A stretch of 64,000 bases of DNA from NCBI RefSeq assembly GCF_019973735.1, contig NZ_AP024463.1, positions 1,302,001-1,366,000 of the forward strand, written 5' to 3'. Shown in pieces: positions 47,319 to 56,860 of this stretch (position 1 is its first letter; every line of letters begins with the position of its first letter). The position numbers and the translations under genes were made by a program. The notes under the pieces are model-generated. The model saw nothing but the letters and a program-made list of their open reading frames with translations. It searched no databases and was not told where the DNA came from. The DNA is from Arachnia rubra. Lineage in GTDB: Bacteria > Actinomycetota > Actinomycetes > Propionibacteriales > Propionibacteriaceae.

Positions 47319-48023
47319 TCAGGAATCACTTGGGGGAGCCAAGCAGTACGTGCGGGCAGGCGTGTCGTAGGAGAGAGGCAATTCATCGCTTTCGCAGGAC
47401 GCATTTGCCTGATCGACACGCTTTGTCACCTTGACGTCTGCCGATCCGCACTCCGTCACAGCGAGAGGTGCAGTTTGGTTGCTGGTGTCGACTTTGTAAC
47501 ACACGCCTTGGTGCAGATTCCTTATGAGACAGGCCACCTTCTGGGTTTTGGTGCTCCGACCTGACCTGTTTGTTACCTCGTAGCTCACCATGTCGGAGGG
47601 GCAGGCGTCAGAGTTGTCTACGGTCTTGGCCACCTCGAAGGAGAACTGCGTCTTGTCTGAGCAATCCACCTCTTTGTGATCGGCTTTGTCTGCCGTGCCT
47701 GAGACAACGATGCATTTGCCTACCTGGAGGGCCTGGCTAGATTGAAACTGGCTCCACAAACCCCAGGCACCCAGTCCAAGGAACACGGCGGCCACGATGA
47801 CCTTGATGACCGCGGCTGCATTATTATTTTTCTTCTTCGGCTGGTCGAAGCCTCCCTGCGCCATGTACGGCTGCTGTGGCTGGTTGGGATCGTATGGCTG
47901 GCCGGGATTGTAGGGCTGTTGTGCCTGGTTGGGGTCGTAGGGCTGGCCGGGGGTGTAAGGCTGCTGGCTTTGCGGATTATACGCCTGGTTGGGATCGTAT
48001 GGCTGATTCGGAGGTTGCGTCAT
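47319..48023 (-). CDS. LppU-like cysteine-rich membrane protein with Pro/Gln/Tyr repeats
   Basis: A 234-residue protein. The cytoplasmic N-terminus (1-60) is made of [14 protein letters not shown] repeats, then one transmembrane helix (about 72-92) and an extracytoplasmic domain with eight cysteines (VGKC, VDC, DACPSD, ACL, GVCY, TEC, ASC, TYC) likely forming disulfides. The pattern resembles LppU/septum-formation-like proteins of actinobacteria, whose function is not defined. AAAGGA is just upstream of ATG 48023. The domain name is tentative. Confidence 0.7.
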   Translation of the reverse strand: MTQPPNQPYDPNQAYNPQSQQPYTPGQPYDPNQAQQPYNPGQPYDPNQPQQPYMAQGGFDQPKKKNNNAAAVIKVIVAAVFLGLGAWGLWSQFQSSQALQVGKCIVVSGTADKADHKEVDCSDKTQFSFEVAKTVDNSDACPSDMVSYEVTNRSGRSTKTQKVACLIRNLHQGVCYKVDTSNQTAPLAVTECGSADVKVTKRVDQANASCESDELPLSYDTPARTYCLAPPSDS

Positions 48024-48099
48024 CTTTGTCCTTTACCGGGGAGAATCCTCATGGTGGGGCGGCCCCTACCCAGCAGGCCGCGGATCTTATCGATGACGT

Positions 48100-48129
48100 A
48101 TCGAACGGGCTTGCCACAAGCTTTGTCAA
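48100..48129 (-). promoter_or_regulatory. Putative promoter of the LppU-like gene
   Basis: On the minus strand TTGACA (48124-48129), 18 bases, TTCGAT (48100-48105). The -35 is perfect but the -10 is weak; TAAGAT at 48084-48089 is an alternative -10. Confidence 0.4.
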
Positions 48130-48163
48130 GTCAGCGTAGGCCTTAGTTATTAGTGGTTGGCCT

Positions 48164-48859
48164 CTATCCCTGTCCGGGCTCTACGGGCGAGGACTGCAGT
48201 TCTTCCAGCTCGATGCCGCGGGCCAGCCAGGTGAGCAGCGCTGGCGCGGGACCCACTAAGCGGCGTGGGGGATTGGGGCCGTCGATGTGCAGCACCTGCT
48301 CGCGGGTGGTCTCGATGTCCAGGGAACCGGTTCCCCGGGCAAGGTAGGTGGCCTCGAAAGCCAGCAGGGGGGCGGCCACCTCGTCTGTGACCTCAAGGCT
48401 GGAGGCGTCTGGTTCCAGGTCGAAGCTATGCAGCACCAGTTCGCGTAGCCGTACGAGGGGAAGGTCGCGGATTGCGACCTTAAGGCCAGGGCGCAACTGG
48501 ACATGACCCTCCCGGCCAGCCAGCTGGGTCAGGAGAGGATCCAGTTCGCCTGCGCTCGTGTCGAGTTCGATCTGGAGATGGAGGCCGTCGGTGATGGCGA
48601 GAAGTTCGCAGTCACGTCCCAGCCCCGAGTCGTAATGGCTGCCGGACGAACCTGCCAGCAGTTCCCGGCACACCTGTGCGAGGCTGCGGGCACCTTTGAT
48701 CAGGTGCGCCGCAACATGGCTTCGGGTCCATCCCTGCAGCCGGGTGGGAGCGGCCCAGGCCTCGGGGGAATAGGAGATGGTACGTCCCAGGAGTGCGTGG
48801 GTCTGGTCCCGCACTGCCTGCAGGATGGAGTCGAAATGCTTGCCAGGGGCGCTCGGCAT
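48164..48859 (-). CDS. Maleylpyruvate isomerase-family, mycothiol-dependent enzyme
   Basis: A 231-residue DinB-like four-helix-bundle protein. The metal-binding pattern of mycothiol-dependent maleylpyruvate isomerases is seen: [11 protein letters not shown] near residue 43 and [11 protein letters not shown] near 138, which supply the histidines and nearby aspartate. Such enzymes use mycothiol, the actinobacterial thiol, for isomerisation or detoxification; the substrate is unknown and family members are diverse. ATG 48859 follows TAGGTT by seven bases, with no ribosome site. It is divergent from uvrA. Confidence 0.82.
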   Translation of the reverse strand: MPSAPGKHFDSILQAVRDQTHALLGRTISYSPEAWAAPTRLQGWTRSHVAAHLIKGARSLAQVCRELLAGSSGSHYDSGLGRDCELLAITDGLHLQIELDTSAGELDPLLTQLAGREGHVQLRPGLKVAIRDLPLVRLRELVLHSFDLEPDASSLEVTDEVAAPLLAFEATYLARGTGSLDIETTREQVLHIDGPNPPRRLVGPAPALLTWLARGIELEELQSSPVEPGQG

Positions 48860-48866
48860 GCCGTCA

Positions 48867-48872
48867 AACCTA
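48867..48872 (-). promoter_or_regulatory. Leaderless-type -10 element of the mycothiol-dependent enzyme gene
   Basis: TAGGTT on the minus strand, seven bases before ATG 48859. Confidence 0.45.
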
Positions 48873-48900
48873 TCAAAGGTGAATTGTCAGCGTGGCGGCA

Positions 48901-48906
48901 TACCAT
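48901..48906 (+). promoter_or_regulatory. Leaderless-type -10 element of uvrA
   Basis: TACCAT, two bases before GTG 48909 and eight before GTG 48915. The second spacing fits the pattern seen elsewhere here and argues for 48915 as the start. Confidence 0.45.
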
Positions 48907-48914
48907 GTGTGACC

Positions 48915-51770
48915 GTGACTGCTCGACCTGCCCAACGCGGAATCCTCGTACGCGGTGCCCGTGTTCACAACCTCAAGAACGTCTCCCTGGACCTGCCTAG
49001 GGACTCCCTGATCGTGTTCACTGGGCTGAGTGGATCGGGTAAGTCGTCGCTGGCCTTCGACACGATCTTCGCGGAGGGGCAGCGGCGCTACGTCGAGTCC
49101 CTGTCGGCCTATGCCAGGCAGTTCCTGGGGCAGATGGACAAACCGGACTGCGACTTCATCGAGGGGCTTTCGCCCGCGGTGTCCATCGACCAGAAATCTA
49201 CCTCCCGGAATCCCCGCTCGACGGTCGGCACCATTACGGAGGTCTACGACTACCTGCGGCTGCTGTTCGCCCGCATCGGCATCCCGCACTGCCCGGAATG
49301 CGGGGTCGCCATCGGGAAGCAGAGCCCGCAGCAGATCGTCGACCGCCTGATGGGCATGGCCGAGGGCACACGCTTCCAGGTGCTCGCCCCCATCGTGCGT
49401 GGCCGCAAGGGTGAGTTCCAGGAGACCTTCCGGCAGCTCGTCGCCGACGGCTACGCCCGGGTGCGTGTCGACGGGAGGCTGTATTCGCTCACCGAGCCTC
49501 CGTCGCTCGACAAGAAACGTAAGCACGACGTGGACGTGGTGGTTGACAGGGTGGTCGTGAAGGCCTCCGCCAAACAGCGGATCACCGAGTCGGTGGAGGC
49601 CGCCCTGCAGCTGGCCCATGGCGTGGTTGGCGTGGAGTTCGTGGATCTTGAGGCGGATGATCCTGAGCGCGAGAAGCGTTTCTCGGAGAAACTCGGCTGC
49701 CCCAACGAGCATGATGTGGCCATCGATGAGCTGGAGCCCAGGCAGTTCTCGTTCAACGGGCCTTGGGGGGCCTGCTCTGAGTGTTCCGGGCTCGGCACCA
49801 TGCTGGAGCCCGATCCTGAGCTCATCATCCCCGACGAGACCCTCAGCCTCGCTGACGGCGCCATGGCTCCCTGGAACACCCCCCATCTGAAGGGGCATTT
49901 CGAGCACGTCCTGGAGGCCCTGTCTGCTGAGTATGGCTTCGACATGCGCACCCCGTGGCAGGATTTGGCGGCCAAGCACCGGAAGGTGCTGCTGCACGGC
50001 GTCCCTGGGGCCGTGGTGGTGAGTTTCCGCAACCGGTTCGGGCGGACCAGGTCCTTCTCCCAGAAGTACGAGGGCATCCTGCCGTTCGTGCGCCGCCGCT
50101 ACGCTGAGGCCGAGACCGACTCGGCGCGTGATCGCTGGGGCGGGTACATGCGGGAGATCGACTGCCATTCCTGTGGCGGTACCCGGCTGCGGCCCGAGAC
50201 CCTGGGCGTCACCGTGGCGGGCAAGAACATCGCGGAGGTGGCTGACCTGTCCATCGGGGAGGCCTTCGAGTACCTGGATGCCCTGTCGCTGAACGAGCGG
50301 GAGGTGCGGATCGCGGAACGGGTGGTCAAGGAGATCCGGGAGCGGCTACGTTTCCTGCTGGACGTGGGGCTGGACTACCTGACGTTGTCCCGCGCCGCCG
50401 GGTCGCTGTCGGGTGGTGAGGCGCAGCGCATCCGCCTGGCGACGCAGATCGGCTCGGGACTGGTCGGGGTGCTTTATGTCCTGGACGAGCCCAGCATCGG
50501 CCTGCACCAGCGTGACAACCTGCGGCTGATCGAAACCCTTGAGCGGCTGCGTGACCTGGGGAACACGCTGATCGTCGTGGAGCACGACGAGGACACCGTC
50601 CGCGCTGCCGACTGGGTGGTGGACATCGGCCCGGGCGCCGGGGAATACGGCGGCGAGGTCGTGGTTTCGGGGCCCGTCGAAGATCTGCTGGCCAGTGAGG
50701 AGTCGATGACGGGGCGCTACCTGTCGGGGCAGCTCGCCATCGACGTGCCCACACTCAGGCGTCCCGGGAACGGCAACGCGGTCACTGTCGTCGGTGCCTC
50801 GGAGAACAACCTGCGGGACGTGGACGTCACATTCCCGCTGGGGCGGTTCATCGCGGTGACGGGGGTGTCCGGGTCCGGCAAGTCGTCGCTGGTCAACTCG
50901 ATCCTCTACACTGCGGCGGCGAAACAGATCTACGGGGCGAAGGCCGTTCCCGGGAAGCACCGGAGGTTGAGGGGCCTGGAGCATCTGGACAAGGTGATCC
51001 AGGTGGACCAGTCGCCCATCGGACGTACCCCGCGATCCAATCCGGCCACCTACACCGGGGTTTTCGACAAGATCCGAGGACTATTTGCCACCACGCCGGA
51101 GGCGAAGGTTCGTGGCTATCTGCCCGGCCGGTTCTCCTTCAACGTCAAGGGCGGCCGCTGCGAGAACTGCTCTGGTGACGGCACCATCAAGATCGAGATG
51201 AACTTTCTTCCCGATGTCTACGTGCCCTGCGAGGTATGCCACGGGGCGCGCTACAACCGCGAAACCCTTGAGGTGCACTACAAGGGCAAGTCCATCTCCG
51301 AGGTGCTGGAGATGTCCATCACCGAGGGGGTGCGGTTCTTCGAATCAATCCCCGCGATAGCCCGGCATCTGAGGACCCTCGAGGAAGTCGGCCTCGGATA
51401 CGTGCGTCTCGGACAACCCGCCACCACTCTCTCCGGTGGTGAGGCCCAGCGTGTGAAGCTCGCCGCGGAGCTGCAGAAACGCTCCACGGGCCGCACCCTC
51501 TATGTGCTTGACGAGCCCACCACGGGCCTGCACTTCGAGGACATCCGCAAGCTGCTGGCCGTGCTGCATCGTCTCGTGGATGCGGGAAACACCGTGGTGG
51601 TAATCGAGCACAACCTCGACGTCATCAAGGCTGCCGACTGGATCATCGACATGGGGCCGGGCGGCGGTTCCCGGGGTGGCGAGGTGGTGGCCACCGGCAC
51701 ACCCGAGGAGATCGCCCGGGCAGAGGGGTCGGCGACGGGTGAGTTCCTGGCTCCGCTGCTGGCGCTTTGA
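48915..51770 (+). CDS. uvrA: Excinuclease ABC subunit A
   Basis: A 951-residue damage-recognition ATPase with two ABC modules. The first Walker A is [14 protein letters not shown], the signature [10 protein letters not shown], and the second Walker [14 protein letters not shown] with [10 protein letters not shown]. Zinc-finger pairs CPECG (about residue 125) and CSECSG in module I, and CENCSGDG with CEVCHGARY in module II, are intact. The frame is open 46 codons further upstream, but GTG 48915 or 48909 matches the conserved N-terminal [21 protein letters not shown]. The UvrA and UvrB proteins work together with UvrC. Confidence 0.95.
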   Translation: MTARPAQRGILVRGARVHNLKNVSLDLPRDSLIVFTGLSGSGKSSLAFDTIFAEGQRRYVESLSAYARQFLGQMDKPDCDFIEGLSPAVSIDQKSTSRNPRSTVGTITEVYDYLRLLFARIGIPHCPECGVAIGKQSPQQIVDRLMGMAEGTRFQVLAPIVRGRKGEFQETFRQLVADGYARVRVDGRLYSLTEPPSLDKKRKHDVDVVVDRVVVKASAKQRITESVEAALQLAHGVVGVEFVDLEADDPEREKRFSEKLGCPNEHDVAIDELEPRQFSFNGPWGACSECSGLGTMLEPDPELIIPDETLSLADGAMAPWNTPHLKGHFEHVLEALSAEYGFDMRTPWQDLAAKHRKVLLHGVPGAVVVSFRNRFGRTRSFSQKYEGILPFVRRRYAEAETDSARDRWGGYMREIDCHSCGGTRLRPETLGVTVAGKNIAEVADLSIGEAFEYLDALSLNEREVRIAERVVKEIRERLRFLLDVGLDYLTLSRAAGSLSGGEAQRIRLATQIGSGLVGVLYVLDEPSIGLHQRDNLRLIETLERLRDLGNTLIVVEHDEDTVRAADWVVDIGPGAGEYGGEVVVSGPVEDLLASEESMTGRYLSGQLAIDVPTLRRPGNGNAVTVVGASENNLRDVDVTFPLGRFIAVTGVSGSGKSSLVNSILYTAAAKQIYGAKAVPGKHRRLRGLEHLDKVIQVDQSPIGRTPRSNPATYTGVFDKIRGLFATTPEAKVRGYLPGRFSFNVKGGRCENCSGDGTIKIEMNFLPDVYVPCEVCHGARYNRETLEVHYKGKSISEVLEMSITEGVRFFESIPAIARHLRTLEEVGLGYVRLGQPATTLSGGEAQRVKLAAELQKRSTGRTLYVLDEPTTGLHFEDIRKLLAVLHRLVDAGNTVVVIEHNLDVIKAADWIIDMGPGGGSRGGEVVATGTPEEIARAEGSATGEFLAPLLAL

Positions 51771-51780
51771 GACGCCTGGT

Positions 51781-52444
51781 TCAGCTGGGCGAGCCGGGGC
51801 TCACCAGACCGTTCTCGTAGGCGGCGATCACCAGCTGGGCGCGGTCGCGGGCCTGCAGTCTGCTCAGTAGCGCCGAGATGTGGGTTTTGCAGGTGGCGTG
51901 GCTGATGTGCAGTTCCTGTTCTATCTGCTCGTTCGACAACCCGCGGGCCACGAGCCGCAGGATCTGGGTCTGCCGTGGTGTCAGGCCTGCCACGTTCCCG
52001 CGCGGGGTCTCGGTAGGAAGCCAGCGTTCCACGAGGGTGGTCACTGCCGACGGGGCCAGCAGCGACTGGCCCGCCGCGACCGTGCGGACCGCATTGATGA
52101 GTGCATCCGGGGTGGCGTCCTTCAACAGGAAACCGGAGGCACCCGCCCGCAGTGCTCCGAAGACATACTCGTCCAGGCCGAACATCGTCAGCACCAGCAC
52201 CCGGGTTTCGGCCAGGCGCGGGTCACGGGCGATGGAACGGGTCGCAGCGATCCCGTCCAGCTGCGGCATGCGGATGTCCATCAGCACGACATCAGGTGCC
52301 AGCTCGCGGGTGACCGACACGGCCTCGACACCGGTGGCAGCCTCCGCGACGACCCGGATGCCGGGCTGGTGGTCTAGAAGGTGCACCAGGGACTTGGCGC
52401 AGCAGCTGCTGGTCGTCGGCGATCACGACGCGGATCTCAGGCAT
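51781..52444 (-). CDS. NarL/LuxR-type response regulator, frameshifted
   Basis: A response regulator whose first 17 codons (from ATG 52444, MPEIRVVIADDQQLLR) are out of frame with the rest. The remaining receiver (VLMDIRMPQLDG, phospho-Asp near residue 54 in the joined protein; KDATPD) and the LuxR helix-turn-helix (LTPRQTQILRLVARGLSNEQIEQEL) follow in the second frame. Restoring a missing base near 52398 (CGCC where CGCGCC is expected) would join them as LLRAKSLVHLL, giving about 221 residues. Unlike the other frameshifts it is not in a long C-run. It overlaps the kinase gene by 8 bases and probably controls the divergent ABC exporter. Confidence 0.8.
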
Positions 52445-53261
52445 CGGTAGGCTCTGGGTCTGGGAGCTCAGCCACGAGGCGGAAACCCGCGGGGGAGGAG
52501 CTGTGGCTGAGCTCCCCGCCCAGGGCGGCGACGCGTTCCTGAAGGCCCAGCAGGCCATGGCCCGCGCCGGGACGCGCCCGCCACCCCGGAACCGGGCCCT
52601 CGTCCGCCATAGTGAGGCAGAGCGTGTCCCCGTTGCGGGTCAGATCGATGCGGACCTTCGTGGGACCGGCATGCCTGGTCACGTTCGCCAGCCCCTCCTG
52701 GAGGATGCGGTGGACGGCCAGCGCCACCCCGTTGCTGTTGACAGCCACACTGGTTCCTGCGGCCTCAACCGTTAGCCCTGCCCGTTCGGCGGCTGTGATG
52801 CTCTCCTGCCAGTTTGGCGCTCCCGGAGCTGGTGACAGCGGCGGTGACTGGCTGGCGCGCAAGACCTGGAGCATCCGGCGCAGCTCCAGGGTGGTGGCCC
52901 GGCTGGCCTGCTCGATGTCACCGAGCGCAGCCATCAGACGGTCCGGTGAGGTGGCGTCCACGCTACGGGCCACGGCGGCCCGCACCGTGATCAGACCGAG
53001 GCCGTGGGACACCAGGTCGTGGAGGTCGCGGGCTATCGTCAGCCGCTCCGCCGCCACCGCAGCTGCCACCTGCTGGGCCTGCAGCTGCCTGGCCTGGCGG
53101 CGCTCCATGACCCGGGCCAGCCGCCAGATCCAGAGGACCCCGGCGGCTGCGAACAGCAGCGGCAGCAGCGCCATGGCGCTGGGGACATCCATGAGCACCG
53201 TGATCGCTAGGAAGCCGAGCAGTGTCAGAATGACCATCACCCAGGTGGTCAGCGAACGCAT
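52437..53261 (-). CDS. NarL-family sensor histidine kinase
   Basis: A 274-residue kinase with two N-terminal membrane helices (about residues 5-43) and almost no extracytoplasmic domain, then HisKA_3 with the phospho-acceptor His in ARDLHDLVSHGLGL near residue 81, and a HATPase domain with EGLANVTRHAG (N box) and GHGLLGLQERVAALGG (G box). The short sensor suggests sensing within the membrane or through a partner, as for bacitracin-type intramembrane kinases. ATG 53261 follows TAGCAT by six bases. It pairs with the downstream response regulator. Confidence 0.9.
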   Translation of the reverse strand: MRSLTTWVMVILTLLGFLAITVLMDVPSAMALLPLLFAAAGVLWIWRLARVMERRQARQLQAQQVAAAVAAERLTIARDLHDLVSHGLGLITVRAAVARSVDATSPDRLMAALGDIEQASRATTLELRRMLQVLRASQSPPLSPAPGAPNWQESITAAERAGLTVEAAGTSVAVNSNGVALAVHRILQEGLANVTRHAGPTKVRIDLTRNGDTLCLTMADEGPVPGWRARPGAGHGLLGLQERVAALGGELSHSSSPAGFRLVAELPDPEPTDA

Positions 53262-53267
53262 GTGGTG

Positions 53268-53273
53268 ATGCTA
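53268..53273 (-). promoter_or_regulatory. Leaderless-type -10 element of the kinase-regulator operon
   Basis: TAGCAT on the minus strand, six bases before ATG 53261; no Shine-Dalgarno. Confidence 0.5.
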
Positions 53274-53392
53274 GCCGCCAGCATCCCATCCGTCTTCAGC
53301 CCAGGGGCTGAGATCCTCTGGTCCTAGAGGCCACGGGACAATCACCACCAGGCCCGATGGACGCTGCGACCTGGTGCAGCAGCATTGCCGCC

Positions 53393-54094
53393 ATGATCAG
53401 ATTCGACAAGGTCTCCAAAACCCGTGGCGGCCGCCGGATACTCGAAGCGGTGAGCTTCGAGGCGCGTCCCGGACGGGTGACAGGATTCGTGGGGCCGAAC
53501 GGCGCCGGCAAGTCATCGAGCCTACGCATCCTCCTCGGCCTGGACCGGGCTGCGGCGGGCAAAGCCACCATCGACGGCCGCGCGTACCGGGACCTCCATC
53601 ACCCTCTGCGGCACGTCGGCTCCATGCTGGGCGGGGCCGCGGCGCACCCATCGCGCACCGCACGGGCCCATCTGCGCTGGGTGGCGGCCAGCAACGGCAT
53701 CCCGGCCTCACGGGTGCCGCAGGTCCTCCAGGAGGTTGGGTTGGCGGCCGACGCCAATCGGCGGGTGGGCACCTATTCGCTGGGCATGGGGCAGCGACTC
53801 GGATTGGCGACCGCCCTGCTGGGGAAACCGGAGCGGTTGGTCCTCGACGAACCGGTCAACGGCCTCGACCCACAGGGTGTCAGGTGGATCCGCCAGCTGC
53901 TTCGCGCCCATGCCGATGCGGGAGGCACAGTGCTGCTCTCCAGTCATCTCATCGGCGAGCTCGCGGAGATCGTTGATGACGTGGTGGTGATAGCGGAGGG
54001 CAGGATCCGGGCCCAGGGCAGCATCGAGGACGTCCAGGCCGGGTATCCCAGCCTGGAGGAGGCCTTCTTTGCGCACGTGGAGGGCCGGGCATGA
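53393..54094 (+). CDS. ABC transporter ATP-binding protein
   Basis: A 233-residue ATPase: Walker A GPNGAGKSS (about residues 34-42), a signature YSLGMGQRLGLATAL near 127 (the usual LSGGQ is LGMGQ, common in exporters of this type), and Walker B RLVLDEPVNGLDP. It resembles ATPases of antibiotic or lantibiotic exporters with two-gene permeases. ATG 53393 begins MIRFDKVSKTRGG as in the family; an in-frame ATG at 53357 is possible. ATGA overlap with the first permease, and divergent from the two-component genes. Confidence 0.9.
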   Translation: MIRFDKVSKTRGGRRILEAVSFEARPGRVTGFVGPNGAGKSSSLRILLGLDRAAAGKATIDGRAYRDLHHPLRHVGSMLGGAAAHPSRTARAHLRWVAASNGIPASRVPQVLQEVGLAADANRRVGTYSLGMGQRLGLATALLGKPERLVLDEPVNGLDPQGVRWIRQLLRAHADAGGTVLLSSHLIGELAEIVDDVVVIAEGRIRAQGSIEDVQAGYPSLEEAFFAHVEGRA

Positions 54095-54867
54095 GAGGGG
54101 CGTTGCGCGCCGAGGCGCTGAAGCTGTACACACTCCCCGGAAGCTGGCTTGCCGTGTTCCTGGCGATGGTGGTCCCGGCACTCCTGGCGTGGCTAGATGC
54201 TTTCCAGGTCCGTCATGCCGTGGAGACCGGTGACCTCGGACCGCTGATCGATACGTCCACCACCGACTCCGGTTTCGCTTCTCTCATCCTGGCCCAGATC
54301 GGGTTCGTGGTGCTCGGCGTGCTCGCCACCTCCAGCGAATACGCCCGTAATGCCCAGGCTGTCGGGAGGGGCAGGCAGCTCACCACCAGCATGACCGCCG
54401 TGCCCCAGGGGACGATGCGGATGGTTGCGAAACTCGTGGTGCTCTTGCTGTCTGCCACCGTTCTCGCCATCGCCTCCACAGCGTCGACGCTGGCGATCTC
54501 ACGCTGGGCGCTGGGAGAGCTGGCGACCGATCTGGGTGGGGCCCTGTGGTCCCGGTGCGCGGGAGTGGTGATGCTCCTCGTGGTGATGACCATGGTGGCG
54601 GCTGCCCTGGCGGAGCTCCTGCGTGGCGGGGCTCTGGCGCTGACGCTGCTGATCGTCAACTCCTCGGCGGTCTCGTTCACGTTCCTGCTCTCTAAGATCA
54701 CGCCGCTGGCCCGCTACGCACCCGATCTGGCGCTGACGTCGTCCTTCATGACCGACACCGACATCCCGGATCCCCTGGAACCAGCCACTGGAATGCTGGT
54801 GGGGGCTGCCTGGGTGGTCGGCGCCATTGTCTTGACAGTGCTGGTGCATGCTCGAAGGGAGGCCTGA
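54091..54867 (+). CDS. ABC transporter permease (first subunit)
   Basis: A 258-residue membrane protein with six transmembrane helices and an N-terminal basic segment (LRAEALKLYTLPGSW), the pattern of ABC-2-type permeases in two-component-linked exporters. It includes EYARNAQAVGRGRQLTTSMTAVP after the second helix, a typical cytoplasmic loop with substrate-transporter coupling residues. It overlaps the ATPase gene by four bases and ends one base before the second permease. The substrate is unknown. Confidence 0.85.
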   Translation: MRGALRAEALKLYTLPGSWLAVFLAMVVPALLAWLDAFQVRHAVETGDLGPLIDTSTTDSGFASLILAQIGFVVLGVLATSSEYARNAQAVGRGRQLTTSMTAVPQGTMRMVAKLVVLLLSATVLAIASTASTLAISRWALGELATDLGGALWSRCAGVVMLLVVMTMVAAALAELLRGGALALTLLIVNSSAVSFTFLLSKITPLARYAPDLALTSSFMTDTDIPDPLEPATGMLVGAAWVVGAIVLTVLVHARREA

Positions 54868-54868
54868 G

Positions 54869-55516
54869 ATGGGGGTGATCACAGCGGAGTGGCGCAAGCT
54901 ATGGCTTCCTGGTCTCTGGCTGGTGGCTGCGGTCACCACGGGCTGCTCCTGGCTGCTGGCGGCGATGATGTCAGGCCCTCGGGGAGCCGAGCAGACGCTG
55001 CAGCTGGTGCCGAGGTTCGCGGCGCTGGGGCTCATCCTGCTAGGCGTGATGGCGGCCACAGGAGAGTACGCCGGACGCCAGGTGTTAACCACCTGCGCCG
55101 CGATGCCCTGCCGCGCCCAAGTGGGGGTGGCCAAGCTGGCGACGGCCGCGGGTGCCCTCCTGGCAGCCGCCCTGGTGGCCGTGCTGGGACTGTGGCTGCT
55201 GGCCGGCGCGGGGGAGTGGAGACTGCCCGGAGCGGCGGCCTACCTGGTGGCGATGGGACTGCTCGGCTACGCCATCGGGCTGGTACTGCGTCAGCTGGTG
55301 CCGGCCCTCACCACAGCGCTGGTCTTCCTTGTGGTCCTACCACCCATGCTGCTGCCCTACACCCGGCTGGCCAGCTGGCTCCCAGGGGCCGCCGGAGCCG
55401 ACCTGTTCGCGGCCAGCCCAGAACATCCCGTCATGCAGTCCGCCACCGCCCTGGCCGGGTGGGTGGCGCTGCTATGGCTGACCGCCCTGGTGACCTGGGC
55501 GAGACGCGATGCCTGA
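54869..55516 (+). CDS. ABC transporter permease (second subunit)
   Basis: A 215-residue membrane protein with six predicted helices and the same domain layout as the preceding permease (MGVITAEWRKLWLPGLW, then TGEYAGRQVLTTCAAMPCR), so the two probably form a heterodimeric channel. ATG 54869 has GGAGG six bases upstream; an earlier in-frame ATG at 54848 lies inside the previous gene and lacks such a site. It ends the exporter operon. Confidence 0.83.
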   Translation: MGVITAEWRKLWLPGLWLVAAVTTGCSWLLAAMMSGPRGAEQTLQLVPRFAALGLILLGVMAATGEYAGRQVLTTCAAMPCRAQVGVAKLATAAGALLAAALVAVLGLWLLAGAGEWRLPGAAAYLVAMGLLGYAIGLVLRQLVPALTTALVFLVVLPPMLLPYTRLASWLPGAAGADLFAASPEHPVMQSATALAGWVALLWLTALVTWARRDA

Positions 55517-55601
55517 TCTCCCGCCGGCCTCTGACGTGAGTCACGAGGATTACCCGTAGAATCCCATGCCATACCTGCGCATTGGATTGCGGTGAATATT
55601 A

Positions 55602-56840
55602 TCAGTGTTCCCAGAGAGCTGAGACTGGCATTCCCCAGAAACCAGGCCCCATGCCTACATTCTGGGGATATAGACTCAAGACAATGCCACCTCGGCAGCG
55701 GTCACCGAGTCTCTCCTTGAGCTTCTTCAGGTGCTTGAAATGGTCAGTGCGCAGCGTCTGTGTCGCCTTTACCTCGATTCCCCATACACTTTCATCCGAC
55801 ATTTCGACGATGATGTCGATCTCGCTTCCCAGGGAGTCGCGATAATGCCCCAGGGTGAAATCGGATTCCGACCACCCCTGTTGTTTCATCAGTTCGGTCG
55901 CCACGAAGCTCTCCAGCAATCCCCCTATGTGAGGACTTGTCGTGCTGGCGAGGCGCTCTGATGTCGTCCCCAGAAGGTGTGAGGCCAAGCCGACGTCCCT
56001 GATGCCTGCCTTTGGCTTTCCTGTGACCCGTTTCAAGGAGTTATTGGTCCAGGGGGGCAGGAGGTAAATCATGTAGAGACGTTGAAGCGCATCCAGGTAG
56101 AGGTTGGCGGTGGAGGCCGGAAGCTCGGCTTGTGAAGCCAGGTGAGACTTGACGAGTTCTCCTCCCTGGTTTGCGGCAATCACGTCGAGGATGCTGGCCA
56201 GGCGCTCAGGCTGGTTCGTTGCAATCGTGTCACGGGCGTCGCGTTGAACTATTTGACTCATATAGGAGCTAAACCACAGGCGGCGAGAGCGTGCGCTGAG
56301 ATCCTGCACCTCTGGGAAACCTCCCCGGATAAGTATTCCAGCGTAGTCAGGCCTGCTTAATGCTGAGTTTTTGCTGTGTCCTGGGCCAACGGTTTCCAGA
56401 TGTGTGATGAAATCATCCTGTTTGCGGCGCAGCTCGCCTTGTGAAAATCCCTCGAGATTCATCAGGATGGCCCGGCCAGCCAGGGAGTCGGGGGTCCTTT
56501 CCAGGCGTAACAGATCGGCGGAGCCGGTCAGGAGGAAACGACCTGGGCGACGGTCCCTATCGATGCTGGCCTTTATCTCCAGTAGAAGCTCTGGACATCT
56601 CTGCAGCTCATCGATCACCAGAGTTTCTGTTCCACCAGAGGTGATGAAGCCAACAGGATCTTCCAAGGCACTGTTCAGGGTGGCCGTATCGTCCAAGGTC
56701 ATATACCTGGCCTGCGGCAGGTCCAGCAGGTGAGTGAGTGTTGACTTCCCGACCTGACGGGCGCCAAGCAGCATCATCGCTGGGAATGTGCCCATGACCT
56801 CGCCGGCGATTGGTCCCAGGTGACGATCTCGCAACTCCAT
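55602..56840 (-). CDS. DUF4143 AAA ATPase
   Basis: A 412-residue ATPase of the AAA_14/DUF4143 family. The Walker A is GARQVGKSTLTHL near residue 27, Walker B is TLVIDELQRCPEL near 90, and LLTGSADLL is the sensor-1 region; the C-terminal DUF4143 part holds SHIGGLLESFVATEL and DIIVEMSDESVWGIEVKA, a PD-(D/E)xK-like stretch. Function is unknown; such genes are scattered and accessory. GC looks lower than in neighbours, suggesting gain by transfer. ATG 56840 has TAGGAT six bases upstream, and beyond that the 22-bp repeat array. Confidence 0.85.
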   Translation of the reverse strand: MELRDRHLGPIAGEVMGTFPAMMLLGARQVGKSTLTHLLDLPQARYMTLDDTATLNSALEDPVGFITSGGTETLVIDELQRCPELLLEIKASIDRDRRPGRFLLTGSADLLRLERTPDSLAGRAILMNLEGFSQGELRRKQDDFITHLETVGPGHSKNSALSRPDYAGILIRGGFPEVQDLSARSRRLWFSSYMSQIVQRDARDTIATNQPERLASILDVIAANQGGELVKSHLASQAELPASTANLYLDALQRLYMIYLLPPWTNNSLKRVTGKPKAGIRDVGLASHLLGTTSERLASTTSPHIGGLLESFVATELMKQQGWSESDFTLGHYRDSLGSEIDIIVEMSDESVWGIEVKATQTLRTDHFKHLKKLKERLGDRCRGGIVLSLYPQNVGMGPGFWGMPVSALWEH

Positions 56841-56846
56841 GGGAAG

Positions 56847-56852
56847 ATCCTA
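56847..56852 (-). promoter_or_regulatory. Leaderless-type -10 element of the DUF4143 ATPase gene
   Basis: TAGGAT on the minus strand, six bases before ATG 56840. The same hexamer and spacing precede marR at 60230. The -35 region would lie inside the tandem repeats. Confidence 0.55.
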
Positions 56853-56860
56853 GCTGGAGC

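Noticed and set aside
48777..48908. N-terminal extension of UvrA upstream of GTG 48909
   Set aside because: It runs through the divergent gene and has no UvrA-like residues; the conserved [15 protein letters not shown] starts just after 48915.
55602..56840. Toxin-antitoxin or phage-defence module at the DUF4143 ATPase
   Set aside because: No partner gene is present: the neighbours are a transporter and an oxidase, so no system beyond a solitary ATPase can be claimed.
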